Source of the DNA: Opitutia bacterium UBA4506
Lineage (GTDB): Bacteria > Verrucomicrobiota > Verrucomicrobiia > Opitutales > Puniceicoccaceae
Direction: 5' to 3'
Length of the DNA: 64,000 nt
Assembly (NCBI GenBank): GCA_002388665.1
Contig: DGMY01000040.1
Coordinates: 1-64,000, forward strand
Below the pieces are notes generated by a model, which was not told the origin of the DNA, did no database searches, and saw only the letters and a list, made by a program, of their open reading frames with translations. Both the position numbers and the translations under genes were made by a program. Below, piece after piece: positions 26,062-35,534 of the stretch (within the stretch, counting starts at the first letter, position 1; each line of letters starts with the position of its first letter).

Positions 26062-26769
26062 TTAGGAACGAGAGCGGCGAAGCGCCAGTCCACCCAAGCA
26101 GGCAAAACCAGCAATGAGAGCGAACGATGAAGGCTCGGGAACGGGGGTGTAGTCGATTGCCAGCGTCGGGCGGGCCGAATTTCCCTCGCGGACAAAGAAA
26201 AAGATGTCTCTCGTAGCGTTGTTCTCAACATCGAGTTTTGTGAGAAGATAGATCGTTTCTCCGATCGACGATTGGACATAGCTATCGAGTGCACTGCCAG
26301 TGAAATCGATCTCGGTTCCGCCTGGTGCCGTACCAGGATTCGCGTCTTCGGATGCGAGTAGAGTGGAATAATCGCCGCCCTCAGTGGTCCAATCCGTAGT
26401 GTCTGTGGCCTTCACCCAAGTGGCCTCGTCGTAGACATAGGGAGTGGTCAGCTCGAAGAGATTCAGTGTTACGTCGCCATTGGTGCTGGTGGGGTCATCC
26501 TTGCCCACTGTGAGCGTAAGAGTAACGCTATTGATGGTTGCACCCGCAAGTAGAGGGTCGCTGAGGTCGAAGGTGAGCAAGCCTCGGAGAAGATCACCCG
26601 AAGTGGTTGTCTGGCCTACGATTGAATATTCCGCTGCGCCTTGGTTGGAGAATCCATCGCGGATGCCAACCGATTGCAGGTCGCTGCTACCTGTGTTGAA
26701 AATTTCGATGGTGGCCGCTGAGGAGGTCAGGGCGGTAGCGAGAAGAAGGACAGGGGTAATCTGTTTCAT
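26062..26769 (-). CDS. PEP-CTERM protein with DNRLRE-like domain
   Basis: Exported 235-residue protein with a Sec signal (MKQITPVLLLATALTSSAA), a beta-rich body in the style of DNRLRE proteins (RGLLTFDLSDPLLAGATINSV, WVKATDTTDWTTEGG, RDIFFFVREG) and a C-terminal sorting tail: VPEPSS, hydrophobic FALIAGFACLGGLAL, basic RRSRS. The tail is recognised by exosortase, which is not in this window. Such proteins are thought to go to the outer surface or exopolysaccharide matrix. It is downstream-adjacent to the purine operon but probably separate. Confidence 0.9.
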   Translation of the reverse strand: MKQITPVLLLATALTSSAATIEIFNTGSSDLQSVGIRDGFSNQGAAEYSIVGQTTTSGDLLRGLLTFDLSDPLLAGATINSVTLTLTVGKDDPTSTNGDVTLNLFELTTPYVYDEATWVKATDTTDWTTEGGDYSTLLASEDANPGTAPGGTEIDFTGSALDSYVQSSIGETIYLLTKLDVENNATRDIFFFVREGNSARPTLAIDYTPVPEPSSFALIAGFACLGGLALRRSRS

Positions 26770-26981
26770 TGTGGGTGGGTTAGAGGTGTTCGGGATAAAC
26801 TATGGGGGATTCTCCCTTATATCGCAGAAGTGGACAAGTCTGCTTGCGGTGATACAGTAACAGGCATAGAGAAACCGTTCCCCTAGGTGGTTGGATATGA
26901 GATTGTGATCTCTATTGAGAAAGGGCTACCGGTGTCCGCGCAACCCCTCTGGCCTCTCCGGGTGGAGGGGAGTTCGGCGGT

Positions 26982-27959
26982 CTACAATTGAAGACCCTCT
27001 TTGACCGCTGAGTGAATCTCTTCGTCGAGATTGGCTTGGAAGTCGTAGGGGATCTCTTTTCCGCCGGTAAGGGCGCTGTAGATGCCGAAGTATCGCTGGG
27101 TCAGTTCCGCGCGAAGTTCTTGGGGGGCTTCGGGAAGCTCTTCGTCGTTATACGGGTCGCAGCGCTTGGCGTACCACAGTCGGAGAAACTCCTTATCTGC
27201 ACTCTCGGGCTCTTCGCCTCGTGCGATGCGGCCGGGAAGGGACTCGGCCTTCCAGAAGCGACTCGAGTCGGGGGTATGAATCTCATCAATTAGGATCAAG
27301 CTGCCGTCGGGTCGAAGACCCATTTCATACTTGGTATCGGCTAGAATGTAACCCGCATCCTCGGCAATTTTCGCCCCGAACTGAAAAAGGGCGAGGGCAG
27401 CGGCAGACGCTTGGTTCCAAACGTCTTGGCTCAATAAACCTCGCTCCACCGCCTCGGCTCCGGAAATCGGTTCATCGTGTTCATCGTCTTTTGTGGTCGG
27501 GGTGAGGATCGGCTCGGGGAGACGATCATTCTTGCGGAGTCCCTCGGGGATACGGTTGCCACAGTATTCTCGAGCCCCCGCCTTGTAGTGAGTCCACAAT
27601 GATGTTGAAGTGGAGCCTGTCATATAGCCGCGCACGACAAATTCGACGGGTACCGGAGTACAGTCTTCGGCGATGAGGACGTTGGGATGGGGGATCCCGA
27701 TCAGGTGGTTGTCGATGATGTGTTGGGTCTCAGCGAACCACCATGCACTCAGTAGGTTGAGGATCCGACCCTTCAGAGGAATCGTCGTGATGGACCGGTC
27801 GAAAGCACTGAGTCTGTCGGTCGAGACCAAGGCGATTCTCCCATTCTCCGCGTAAATGTCCCGAACTTTGCCAATCTTCTTCGGCAGAGGACAATTGGTT
27901 TCCTCGAGAACTTGTTGAAACAGTTCTGCGAGATGGGAGTCTAGTTCGGAGAATCGCAT
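26982..27959 (-). CDS. purC: SAICAR synthetase
   Basis: Phosphoribosylaminoimidazole-succinocarboxamide synthase, joining CAIR and Asp. Motifs: GKVRDIYAENGRIALVSTDRLSAFDR (ATP site), VRGYMTGS, GNRIPEGLRKNDRLPEP and YILADTKYEMGL. Length 325 is that of the longer SAICAR synthetase branch, with a C-terminal tail ending in LSQRYFGIYSALTG-like sequence. Last gene of the purL-purM-purQ-purC run, 8 bases after purQ. Confidence 0.95.
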   Translation of the reverse strand: MRFSELDSHLAELFQQVLEETNCPLPKKIGKVRDIYAENGRIALVSTDRLSAFDRSITTIPLKGRILNLLSAWWFAETQHIIDNHLIGIPHPNVLIAEDCTPVPVEFVVRGYMTGSTSTSLWTHYKAGAREYCGNRIPEGLRKNDRLPEPILTPTTKDDEHDEPISGAEAVERGLLSQDVWNQASAAALALFQFGAKIAEDAGYILADTKYEMGLRPDGSLILIDEIHTPDSSRFWKAESLPGRIARGEEPESADKEFLRLWYAKRCDPYNDEELPEAPQELRAELTQRYFGIYSALTGGKEIPYDFQANLDEEIHSAVKEGLQL

Positions 27960-27967
27960 GAAGGGAG

Positions 27968-29257
27968 TCAGGAAGGAATATCAGTTCGCTCGCAGACGGA
28001 ATCGGCTATCGGATTGTGGAAGATATGAGTCGAAACGATCTGTGGCAGAAGCGATTGCTTGGCCTCGGCAGATTCGAACGACAGGATCCATAGTACTGAG
28101 CGCCCCAGCCGTGTCGGGTAGGGGAGATGGAACCGGTGGTGAAGGGTCTCGAGAATATGTCCCCCTTGGAGATCGTCCCGAGGAGTCACCTGAAGGATTG
28201 CAGTCGTGGAGGGGTCACCCGCTGGGCTGCGATTGATAAACTCCTTGTTGCTGTTGAACAGCTCACCGGTTTCGGTGAGGACCTTCTCCCAATCATCTGG
28301 GAAATCATCGCCGTCGAGATCCCAGAGGATGCGCCGTTTAACCGAAACCGCGAAACCCATTCGCTGGAGACATTGCTCAACGGAACGGGCCGTAGTATCG
28401 GTGATGATCAGAGACACTGGGATGGTCTTGCCGGTCGACTCAACTGTGCAGCATCCAATTTCCTCTTTGGGAAGAGAGTACTGGAGAGCAGGCGCTTCGG
28501 TGGTTGCGCGTGATTCCATGGCCTCCCGCATGGAAGAGAAAATGGCATCACCCAAAGGAGTACGCTCGGGGTGGGGCATCATGGCCATCACGTTTCCCGC
28601 AGGATTGCAAACGGCGGCCAAATTGGCGGCGGAGCCATTTGGGTTGATTGGGAAATGTGAATCGGGCTCACCCTGGCTGTCGCTGTATTGGAATACCCCC
28701 TGCCCGTTTGCAATAAGCTCCTCCAGTAGTTCTGGAGAGGCGAGGAAGCGACCCTCTGCATGGGCGAAGGGAACGTGGATGGTTTCCCCTTCCTTCAAGT
28801 GACGCGTGAAGGCGGTGCGTTCGGGAGCGACTGCGGTGCGCAAATGGCACCAATCGTTAAAGAAGCCGGACCCGAGGAGATGATCACCGACCTGGCGTCG
28901 ATTTGGTGCGAGAGCCATGGCGGTGCGCCGATCGGAGACGCCGGGAACCAAGCCGCTCTCGACGAGGACCTGAGCGCCATTGCAGATACCGAGGACGGGT
29001 TTGCCCTTGTCTGCCTCAGCCGCGACGGACTTCAGTACTGGATCGAGTGAGGAAAGAACACCTGCGCGGGAGCGATCCTCGTAGGAGAAGCCTCCAACGA
29101 TAAAGAACCCATCGAAGTCGGCGAGTTCTGCTGGATCGCGATTCCAAAGAAACTCCTCCGGCTGCATCCCGTTTCGTCGGATGGCTGCGGCGGACTCCGC
29201 CTCGCAATTGCTTCCGGGAAATTGGACAATGGCTACCCGTTTCATCTGTTCGCTCAT
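27968..29257 (-). CDS. purQ: PurQ glutaminase fused to two C-terminal PurS-like domains
   Basis: 429 residues, while standalone PurQ is about 225-270. Residues 6-250 are a class I glutaminase with Cys92 (LGICNGAQ) and His229/Glu231 (MMPHPERTPLG), supplying ammonia to PurL. Residues about 278-342 (IPVSLIITDTTARSVEQCL...LFNSNKEFI) and 351-422 (TTAILQVTPRDDLQGGHIL...IFHNPIADSV) both follow the PurS pattern. The second is the clearer match. In small PurLQS complexes PurS is a separate dimeric protein. Here one chain appears to carry a ready-made PurS dimer. It overlaps purM by 4 bases. Confidence 0.85.
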   Translation of the reverse strand: MSEQMKRVAIVQFPGSNCEAESAAAIRRNGMQPEEFLWNRDPAELADFDGFFIVGGFSYEDRSRAGVLSSLDPVLKSVAAEADKGKPVLGICNGAQVLVESGLVPGVSDRRTAMALAPNRRQVGDHLLGSGFFNDWCHLRTAVAPERTAFTRHLKEGETIHVPFAHAEGRFLASPELLEELIANGQGVFQYSDSQGEPDSHFPINPNGSAANLAAVCNPAGNVMAMMPHPERTPLGDAIFSSMREAMESRATTEAPALQYSLPKEEIGCCTVESTGKTIPVSLIITDTTARSVEQCLQRMGFAVSVKRRILWDLDGDDFPDDWEKVLTETGELFNSNKEFINRSPAGDPSTTAILQVTPRDDLQGGHILETLHHRFHLPYPTRLGRSVLWILSFESAEAKQSLLPQIVSTHIFHNPIADSVCERTDIPS

Positions 29258-30294
29258 TTCAGCAAGACCTTCTGATTTCCTTCGATAACCGATCCGACCC
29301 GATACGCGTCGCCGCCGTCATTGCGGATGGCTTCCAAGGCGGCATCTGCTTGATCGGCTGGAACGACCGCGACCAAACCGACACCCATATTAAATGTGCG
29401 GTACATCTCGAGCTCCTCGACCTCACCGAGTTTCGCGATCACATCGAAAACAGGGAGTTTGGGCCAAGTGCCTTTCTCGATCTCAACCGCGGTTCCCTCA
29501 GGGAGAATTCTTGGAATGTTCTCGAGGAAACCGCCGCCGGTGATGTGGGACAGACCCTTGAGATTAATTCCTGAGGATAGCCACTTCTCGATGGGCTTGC
29601 GGTAGTTCAGGTGCGGGCGAAGCAAGGCGTCGCCAACCGATTCACCCAACTCGTCCAAATGATCTTCGGTCGTCATCTTCGCGATCTCGAAGAAAACCTT
29701 ACGAGCGAGTGAGAAACCATTGGTGTGTAAGCCGGATGAGGGGAGGGCGATCACGGCATCACCTACGGAAATCGAAGCACCATTGATGATCCGGTCCTTC
29801 TCGACCAAGCCGGTTACGCAGCCGACGATATCGTGCTCGCCGGGGAGGTAGGTCGAAGGCATCTCGGCGGTTTCTCCACCCACCAAGGCGATCCCGTTCT
29901 CGCGGCAATTTTCAACCATGCCGGAAACGATCTCTTCGACCACGGCTGGATCGAGCTTCTCGTTGGCGATATAGTCGAGGAATGTGACTGGCTGAGCCCC
30001 GTGAACGAGAATATCGTTGGTCGTGGCACTGACCACATCGATACCCAGATTGTAGTATTTACCGGCCATTTTGGCGACCGATACCTTCGTCCCAACCCCG
30101 TCGATGCTTTGGATAAGGACAGGGTTGTTGTAATTTTTTAGCGTGGTTCCCAGCTCGACCATGGAGCCGAACGCACCCAGACCCGTGAGGACTTCCGGTC
30201 CAAAGGTAGTTTTGACGAGAGGTCCAATCCGGTTGACGGCCTCGTTGCCGGCGTCGATATCGACTCCGGAGGATTTATAATCGGTTTTTGCCAT
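29254..30294 (-). CDS. purM: AIR synthetase (phosphoribosylformylglycinamidine cyclo-ligase)
   Basis: ATP-dependent closure of FGAM to AIR. Motifs: DYKSSGVDIDAGNEAV, LIQSIDGVGTKV, GIDVVSATTNDILVHGA, LVGGETAEMPSTY, LPSSGLHTNGFSL and ITGGGFLENIPR. Length 346 equals typical PurM. It lies between purL (25-base gap upstream) and purQ (4-base overlap). Confidence 0.97.
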   Translation of the reverse strand: MAKTDYKSSGVDIDAGNEAVNRIGPLVKTTFGPEVLTGLGAFGSMVELGTTLKNYNNPVLIQSIDGVGTKVSVAKMAGKYYNLGIDVVSATTNDILVHGAQPVTFLDYIANEKLDPAVVEEIVSGMVENCRENGIALVGGETAEMPSTYLPGEHDIVGCVTGLVEKDRIINGASISVGDAVIALPSSGLHTNGFSLARKVFFEIAKMTTEDHLDELGESVGDALLRPHLNYRKPIEKWLSSGINLKGLSHITGGGFLENIPRILPEGTAVEIEKGTWPKLPVFDVIAKLGEVEELEMYRTFNMGVGLVAVVPADQADAALEAIRNDGGDAYRVGSVIEGNQKVLLK

Positions 30295-30319
30295 GGCGTT
30301 GAAAAGTTCAGTAATAGTG

Positions 30320-32674
30320 TCAGGATTCTAGTTCCGTGCGAAGACCGTTTTCCCACGCGTCCGCCAATTCGGACAAGGGCAGGTCAAGGAGTGGGGCGAT
30401 TCGGAACTGATCGCCGCCAGTTTGGCCAATTGAATGGAGAGTGACCCCTCGGATTTTGCAGAGAGATTCAAATGCAGCCACCTTGGATTCGGGTACCTCT
30501 ACCAAGTAGCCGCCGAATTCACCCAGGAGGTGAGCTGGAGTATTTCCCAGTTGGTCGTGATCGATTGTTACCCCGATCCGATTGGCGATGGCACTTTCCG
30601 CCAATGCGATGATGAGGCCGCCATCGGAGACATCGTGGCAGGCATTGATCAGGCCTGTTTCGATGGCATTGATGAGGGCCTGAGCGTTCTTTTCCTCCTC
30701 GGGGAGGTTGGGCTCGGGGATGCGGGGTGAATCGATTCCTTTGGACTCCAAGTAAATGGAGCCGGCAAGAGTATTCGCGAACTCGCCCACATGGAAGACC
30801 CGGGATCCCTGCTCCTGGAAGCCGAAAGGCACCGCCTTGGACGCGTCGGGCATGCGGCCGAGACAGGCGATCATTGGGCTCGGTGGGATGGGTTGCCCCT
30901 GAGATTCATTGTAGAGAGAAACATTCCCACCGATGATGGGGATCGGGGCCTCTGGATAATCGGGGAGGTGAAGCGATTTCGCTGTCTGGGCAACCGCTCG
31001 CATCCCGGCGACAAAGTCACCCATCTGTTCGGGTTTTTCCGGATTCCCGTAGCAGAGGCAGTCGGTGAACGCGACTGGACGGCCTCCGGTAGCGCAGACA
31101 TTGCGGTAGGATTCGACGACTGCCCATGCCGCGCCGCGTCCTGCATCGATGCGATTGTGGCGTGGGTTCTGGTCCAGACTAACGACGGCGCCGGTTTCGC
31201 GGATCTCTTCGGGCCACTCGGGATCGACGAACGGCCGGAAAACCCCGGCGTCCCCTTTACCCGCTTCCACCTGAGTGGAGCCCTGAACCTGCTTGTCGTA
31301 GGATTCGAAAATCGGCTTGCGCGAAGCAATGTTCGGGTGTGCCAGAAGATCGATGAGATCTTTCGGCAAATCATCGAGAGAAATCGTGGGTTCTGCGACC
31401 GTGCTGTCGGAGTATTCCGGAAGAATAAATTCGCGGTCGTAGACGATCCCTTTGGTCACCTCTGCGGCTGGAGCCTCTACGAGAATTTCGCCATTCCAAG
31501 TCACGCGGTAGAGTCCATCGTTGCGGATCTTGCCGACTACGGAAGCCTTGGCCCCATTGGAGACTTCGGGCAGGGCAAACGTCTCGTTGTAGTGCGAGAG
31601 GATGAGATCCACTAGATCATGGGGGACGGCCCACATGAATCGCTCCTGCGTCTCGGAGCAAAGGATCACGTGCGGGGGAAGACCTTCCATTCCCACGTGG
31701 ACTTTCTCCACCTCCACCTCAGCCCCATATCCGGCTGAATCGGCGATCTCGACACTGGCGCAGGCGATCCCTCCTGCACCGAGATCCTTGAATCCGACGC
31801 GGTCGATGTCGCCGCGTTCCAAGAGAATCTTATGCAGGGCGTAGGTGGCTTTGAGAAGATGCCGTTCGAGGAAAGCATTTGGCTCCTGCACCGCTCCCTT
31901 GTTCTTCTCCTTCTCATTTTCATCCAACTCGCCTGAGGCGAAGCTGGCTCCGCCAAATCCGCTATTGTCGGTTGGTTTTCCGACTAGAATCAGCGCATAG
32001 CCGTCAGCATTCTTGGGGGCATGGGAGTGGAGGATCGCGTTCTCTGCGATGGCTCCCAAAGTCATTACCGTCACCAGGCAATTGTCGTTGTAGCCCGCGT
32101 CGAAGTAGACATCGCCGCAAAGGTTGGGAATCCCCAAAGGGTTGCCGTATCCGGCGATACCGGCCACGACCCCCTGTTGGATCCACTTGCTCTTGGGGAG
32201 TTTGATGTCTCCAAAACGCAGCCCGTCACCCACGGCGACGACTTTCGCACCCATGCAGCAGACATCGCGTACGTTTCCGCCAACACCAGTGGCAGCTCCT
32301 TCGTAGGGAACCACCTGAGAAGGGTGGTTGTGCGATTCATGACTCGCGGCCAGGCCGTAGCGGATGCCGTTTTTGTCCCGGGCGATCTCTACGATCCCCG
32401 CATCCTCTGAAGGACCGAGAATTACATTGGGACCGTCCGTGAGGAACTCCTTCAAATGGATACGGCTACTCTTGTAGGAGCAGTGCTCGGAACCCTGAAT
32501 CGACCACAGAACACACTCAGCAAGTGTGGGCGGGCGTTTGAGGATCCGATTTTGAATCTGGAGCGCTTCGTCGGGCGTCAGTGCAAGATTGTGTTCCCGA
32601 ATTAGGGCGCGAATGGCGTCCTCTTCCAGATTGGAGAAATCGAGCGTGATCGGCGTGGTATTAGACCGGGTCAT
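30320..32674 (-). CDS. purL: FGAM synthase, small-type PurL subunit
   Basis: 784-residue synthetase domain that converts FGAR to FGAM with ammonia from PurQ. Motifs: SEHCSYKSSR, AASHESHNHPSQVVPYEGAATGVGGN, GIAGYGNPLGIPN, and in the C-terminal half IIGGNVSLYNESQG and SDGGLIIALAESA. The length is that of the small PurL class that needs separate PurS and PurQ, consistent with the PurQ-PurS-PurS fusion downstream. A GTG at 32722 is in frame, but ATG 32674 directly precedes the homology and is preferred. Confidence 0.96.
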   Translation of the reverse strand: MTRSNTTPITLDFSNLEEDAIRALIREHNLALTPDEALQIQNRILKRPPTLAECVLWSIQGSEHCSYKSSRIHLKEFLTDGPNVILGPSEDAGIVEIARDKNGIRYGLAASHESHNHPSQVVPYEGAATGVGGNVRDVCCMGAKVVAVGDGLRFGDIKLPKSKWIQQGVVAGIAGYGNPLGIPNLCGDVYFDAGYNDNCLVTVMTLGAIAENAILHSHAPKNADGYALILVGKPTDNSGFGGASFASGELDENEKEKNKGAVQEPNAFLERHLLKATYALHKILLERGDIDRVGFKDLGAGGIACASVEIADSAGYGAEVEVEKVHVGMEGLPPHVILCSETQERFMWAVPHDLVDLILSHYNETFALPEVSNGAKASVVGKIRNDGLYRVTWNGEILVEAPAAEVTKGIVYDREFILPEYSDSTVAEPTISLDDLPKDLIDLLAHPNIASRKPIFESYDKQVQGSTQVEAGKGDAGVFRPFVDPEWPEEIRETGAVVSLDQNPRHNRIDAGRGAAWAVVESYRNVCATGGRPVAFTDCLCYGNPEKPEQMGDFVAGMRAVAQTAKSLHLPDYPEAPIPIIGGNVSLYNESQGQPIPPSPMIACLGRMPDASKAVPFGFQEQGSRVFHVGEFANTLAGSIYLESKGIDSPRIPEPNLPEEEKNAQALINAIETGLINACHDVSDGGLIIALAESAIANRIGVTIDHDQLGNTPAHLLGEFGGYLVEVPESKVAAFESLCKIRGVTLHSIGQTGGDQFRIAPLLDLPLSELADAWENGLRTELES

Positions 32675-32841
32675 TTTGTTCAGATCAGGGGTTCCCTGTC
32701 GTGGAGTCAATTCCCCAGTCACATGACGATGAGATTCACCGAAAAAATGCAGTGGTAAAATTCGAGTTTTCCCACTTTTGCGGAGCGGTTGAGATTAGGT
32801 GGGATTCGTTCTCGGGCACCAGATGATTCCTGTTTTGCCCT

Positions 32842-32855
32842 TATTAAACATAATA
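32842..32855. promoter_or_regulatory. Inverted repeat upstream of the IclR gene, possible operator
   Basis: TATTA-AACA-TAATA lies 55 bases before the IclR start, in an AT-rich patch next to TTGCCC (32835-32840), a possible -35 element. IclR proteins often autoregulate from short palindromes. Seen by eye only. Confidence 0.35.
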
Positions 32856-32909
32856 GATGAATTAAAAATCGGCATTGCAGAATAAAGGAATTTGTGAAAC
32901 GGTTGTGGG

Positions 32910-33680
32910 ATGTCGCATTCTCAGACAGTTCAATCGCTCCACCGGGGACTGGATCTCCTCGAGTCGATTGCGGATGCTTCGCAAGGATTGACCAGCAAGG
33001 AACTGGCCCAGCGAACCCGGCTTAAGAGTACGACGTTTTTCAATTTAGCGCGGACATTGGTAGAGCGGGGATACCTGCAAAAATCGAACACTCGACCGGT
33101 GATTTACTCGATGGGTCCGGCGCTGGAGGAGCTGTGTGGTGGGAATGTATCGACCAGCCGGGCCGCATTGGATGAATCACTGCTGCGACTATCGCGCCAG
33201 TTTCCCGCTTGGCGGTTTGTCACGGCGGAAGCGCACGGGGTGGACATCAGGATTGCTCATGCCATCGAACCGGCGCGCCCCGAAACCGTCTTGCACGACA
33301 CCCGTAAGTGGATGCCACCCTATACCTCAGCATCCAGCCTATGCCATCTTGCGTTTTGGCCGAGCGAGCGCGCGAAATCGTTTCAAGCGGCCTATCCATT
33401 CCCGATGTATGGAGTTGGCCTGTGGGGCAGGGAGGAGAAGCTCGATCAGGCGATCGCTGACTTCCGAGCCAAGGGGGCGGTGGAGATTTACGAACTCAGC
33501 CCCGCACGAATGGCGGTACCCCTATACAATCGAAACAACCAGCTAGTCGCTTCCCTGGGAGCTAGTTCTACCTCGGGGCTGGAGCATGCCCGGGAGGATC
33601 TGGTGGCCATTCTTGAGTTGTTAAAAACCGAGGCGAAATTTCTATGTCCCCACCTCGGTCGGGTTCCTTCGGAGACCTGA
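32910..33680 (+). CDS. IclR-family transcriptional regulator
   Basis: 256-residue regulator with N-terminal winged HTH (VQSLHRGLDLLESIADASQG, LTSKELAQRTRLKSTTFFNLARTLVERGYL) and a C-terminal effector domain (VTAEAHGVDIRIAH, LGASSTSGLEHAREDL). IclR proteins typically control aromatic-acid or other catabolic genes. The downstream amidohydrolase and Rieske genes start within 35 bases and on the same strand, so they are its likely targets or partners. Confidence 0.92.
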   Translation: MSHSQTVQSLHRGLDLLESIADASQGLTSKELAQRTRLKSTTFFNLARTLVERGYLQKSNTRPVIYSMGPALEELCGGNVSTSRAALDESLLRLSRQFPAWRFVTAEAHGVDIRIAHAIEPARPETVLHDTRKWMPPYTSASSLCHLAFWPSERAKSFQAAYPFPMYGVGLWGREEKLDQAIADFRAKGAVEIYELSPARMAVPLYNRNNQLVASLGASSTSGLEHAREDLVAILELLKTEAKFLCPHLGRVPSET

Positions 33681-33712
33681 TCCACACTGTTTACTCCAAA
33701 CACGATTACAAA

Positions 33713-34816
33713 ATGAAAGAACAAACACTACCCATCATCGACGCGGACGTCCACCACGCACCGGACCCTGCGGGCATCAAAAAGCACATGCCTCGTGCGT
33801 TGGCAGAACGTGGACTCATCGTGCCCGGTGCGCAGGGGTATCGCAATCCGCATGGTGTTGATCGTCGCGACGCGGTCCCGCCCGGTGGAGGGAAGCCCTG
33901 TTCTGATCCCGCGTACGCGCTGGAGCATCATTTCGAGCCCAACAACATCAAGTATGGTATTCTTCACCCAGGTGGAACGCTCGGGGTCGGTGTAGGTGCC
34001 GATTACCGGCTCTCTGCGGCGATTTGCAGCGGCTACAATGATTACATGTTGGAAAGTTGGTTGAGCTTTGATGAGCGGTTTGTGGGCGCTCTACTCGTGG
34101 CTCCAAACTGGCCGGAAGCGGCAGCAAAGGAAATTCGGCGAGTCGGCCACCGTCCGGAGTTTCGTGAGATCATCATGACTTCGGCCTCGGAATCTCCCTT
34201 TGGTAACGTCCGCTATTGGCCGATCTATGAGGCTGCGAGCGAAGTCGGCTTGCCAGTAGCCTTTCACCCCGGCGCGGAAAGCAACGGCATCGGAAATCGA
34301 TCCTACGCGGGTACGCCGTCGAGTTATTTTGAATGGCACACCAGTCTTTCGCAGAACTACATGGGGCAGATCGCCTCCCTGGTCATCGAGGGAGTCTTCA
34401 ATGAGTTTCCTAGCTTGAATTTCATTGCTGTCGAGGGTGGGTTTGCCTGGTTGCCTCACCTGATGTGGCGCCTGGATAAGAACTGGAAGGCGCTGCGCGA
34501 AACAACACCTTGGCTAACAGAGCCTCCCAGTGAAATGATCATGCGTCACGTGAAGATGACGACTCAGCCGATTGAAGAGCCGACGAAGGCTGAGCATTTG
34601 CTCCAAATTTTCGACATGATTGACGCCCCGAATACGCTAATGTTTTCCAGTGATTATCCGCACTGGGATGGCGACGATCCAAGATTTGTAATCCCTCGTA
34701 AACTGGGTGAAGAAGTGCGCCGGAAGATCTTCTACGACAATGCTGCCGAAATGTACGGCCTGCCCAAGATTGAAGCGCAGGAGTCCGCTGAAGTCGCAAC
34801 CGGGGAGGGGAACTAA
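33713..34816 (+). CDS. Amidohydrolase-2 family protein (decarboxylase-like)
   Basis: Metal-dependent TIM-barrel enzyme of 367 residues, related to ACMSD and gamma-resorcylate decarboxylase. Metal-site motifs: IIDADVHHAPDP near the N-terminus, VAFHPGAES, VEGGFAWLPHLMWRLD and LMFSSDYPHWDGDDP. ATG at 33713 is chosen because the homology starts at LPIIDADVHH. Its stop shares a base with the Rieske start (TAATG), so the two products are made together. Substrate is unknown; decarboxylation or hydrolysis of a cyclic or aromatic compound is plausible from family and the IclR neighbour. Confidence 0.87.
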   Translation: MKEQTLPIIDADVHHAPDPAGIKKHMPRALAERGLIVPGAQGYRNPHGVDRRDAVPPGGGKPCSDPAYALEHHFEPNNIKYGILHPGGTLGVGVGADYRLSAAICSGYNDYMLESWLSFDERFVGALLVAPNWPEAAAKEIRRVGHRPEFREIIMTSASESPFGNVRYWPIYEAASEVGLPVAFHPGAESNGIGNRSYAGTPSSYFEWHTSLSQNYMGQIASLVIEGVFNEFPSLNFIAVEGGFAWLPHLMWRLDKNWKALRETTPWLTEPPSEMIMRHVKMTTQPIEEPTKAEHLLQIFDMIDAPNTLMFSSDYPHWDGDDPRFVIPRKLGEEVRRKIFYDNAAEMYGLPKIEAQESAEVATGEGN

Positions 34817-35259
34817 TGCCGAAAACAAAGCATCGAGTCTGCCGGGCGAATGAGTTGAATAAGGGGGAGCACCGTATCGTGGAAATCGATGGGAAATCGA
34901 TCGGCGTGTACAACGTCGGAGGTTCTTATCATGCGATCCGCAATCTGTGCCCGCACCAATTGGCCCCATTGTGCAAAGGACACCATGGAGGGACCACACT
35001 GCCTGGGAAGGTCGGAGAGTTTGAGTATGGAATGGAGGATCAGGTTGTTCGTTGCCCATGGCACGGCTGGGAGTTCGACGTGACCACCGGGCGCAGCCTC
35101 TTTAACCCTCATCGCTGTCGCGTGAAATCCTATAAAGTATTTTGCGAGGATGAGAATGGTAATACCCAGGAGAAGACTCTGTCGTCAGACGATCCCGATC
35201 CCTCTGTCGAAACCTACCCGGTTTCGGTCGAAGAAACCTGGGTGGTCGTGGAGGCGTAG
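34816..35259 (+). CDS. Rieske [2Fe-2S] protein (ferredoxin-type)
   Basis: 147-residue soluble Rieske protein. Cluster ligands Cys45-His47 (NLCPHQLAPL) and Cys80-His83 (RCPWHGWEFD) are complete. Size and motif fit the ferredoxin components of ring-hydroxylating oxygenases or nitrite-reductase small subunits, but no oxygenase alpha subunit or reductase is in the window. Start overlaps the amidohydrolase stop by one base. A terminator follows the stop by 26 bases. Confidence 0.92.
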   Translation: MPKTKHRVCRANELNKGEHRIVEIDGKSIGVYNVGGSYHAIRNLCPHQLAPLCKGHHGGTTLPGKVGEFEYGMEDQVVRCPWHGWEFDVTTGRSLFNPHRCRVKSYKVFCEDENGNTQEKTLSSDDPDPSVETYPVSVEETWVVVEA

Positions 35260-35285
35260 TTCGCTTTAATAATTCGATTTCTCTT

Positions 35286-35319
35286 GAGGGTCTCGATCGG
35301 GTGTATCGAGGCCCTCTTT
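35286..35319 (+). terminator. Terminator after the Rieske gene
   Basis: GAGGGTCTCGAT and ATCGAGGCCCTC form a 12-bp stem with one T-G pair around a 7-base loop, followed by TTTG. It ends the IclR/amidohydrolase/Rieske unit. Confidence 0.8.
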
Positions 35320-35534
35320 GCGATCGAGAGGAGTGTAGCACTGGAGGGCTCGATTCTCCGATCATACGACCGCGCGCCTGTCCGTCTACTCCATTCGCGG
35401 GTGTCGTCATTCGGCTAGGCCCGAACCGTGTATGTGATTACTGAAAATGTGAGAAAAATTGACGGCGGAGATTTGCCATTGCGGAGATTCTGCCTTCTCT
35501 TCGAAGCGTTGCATTTTATTAAACCAAAACACCT

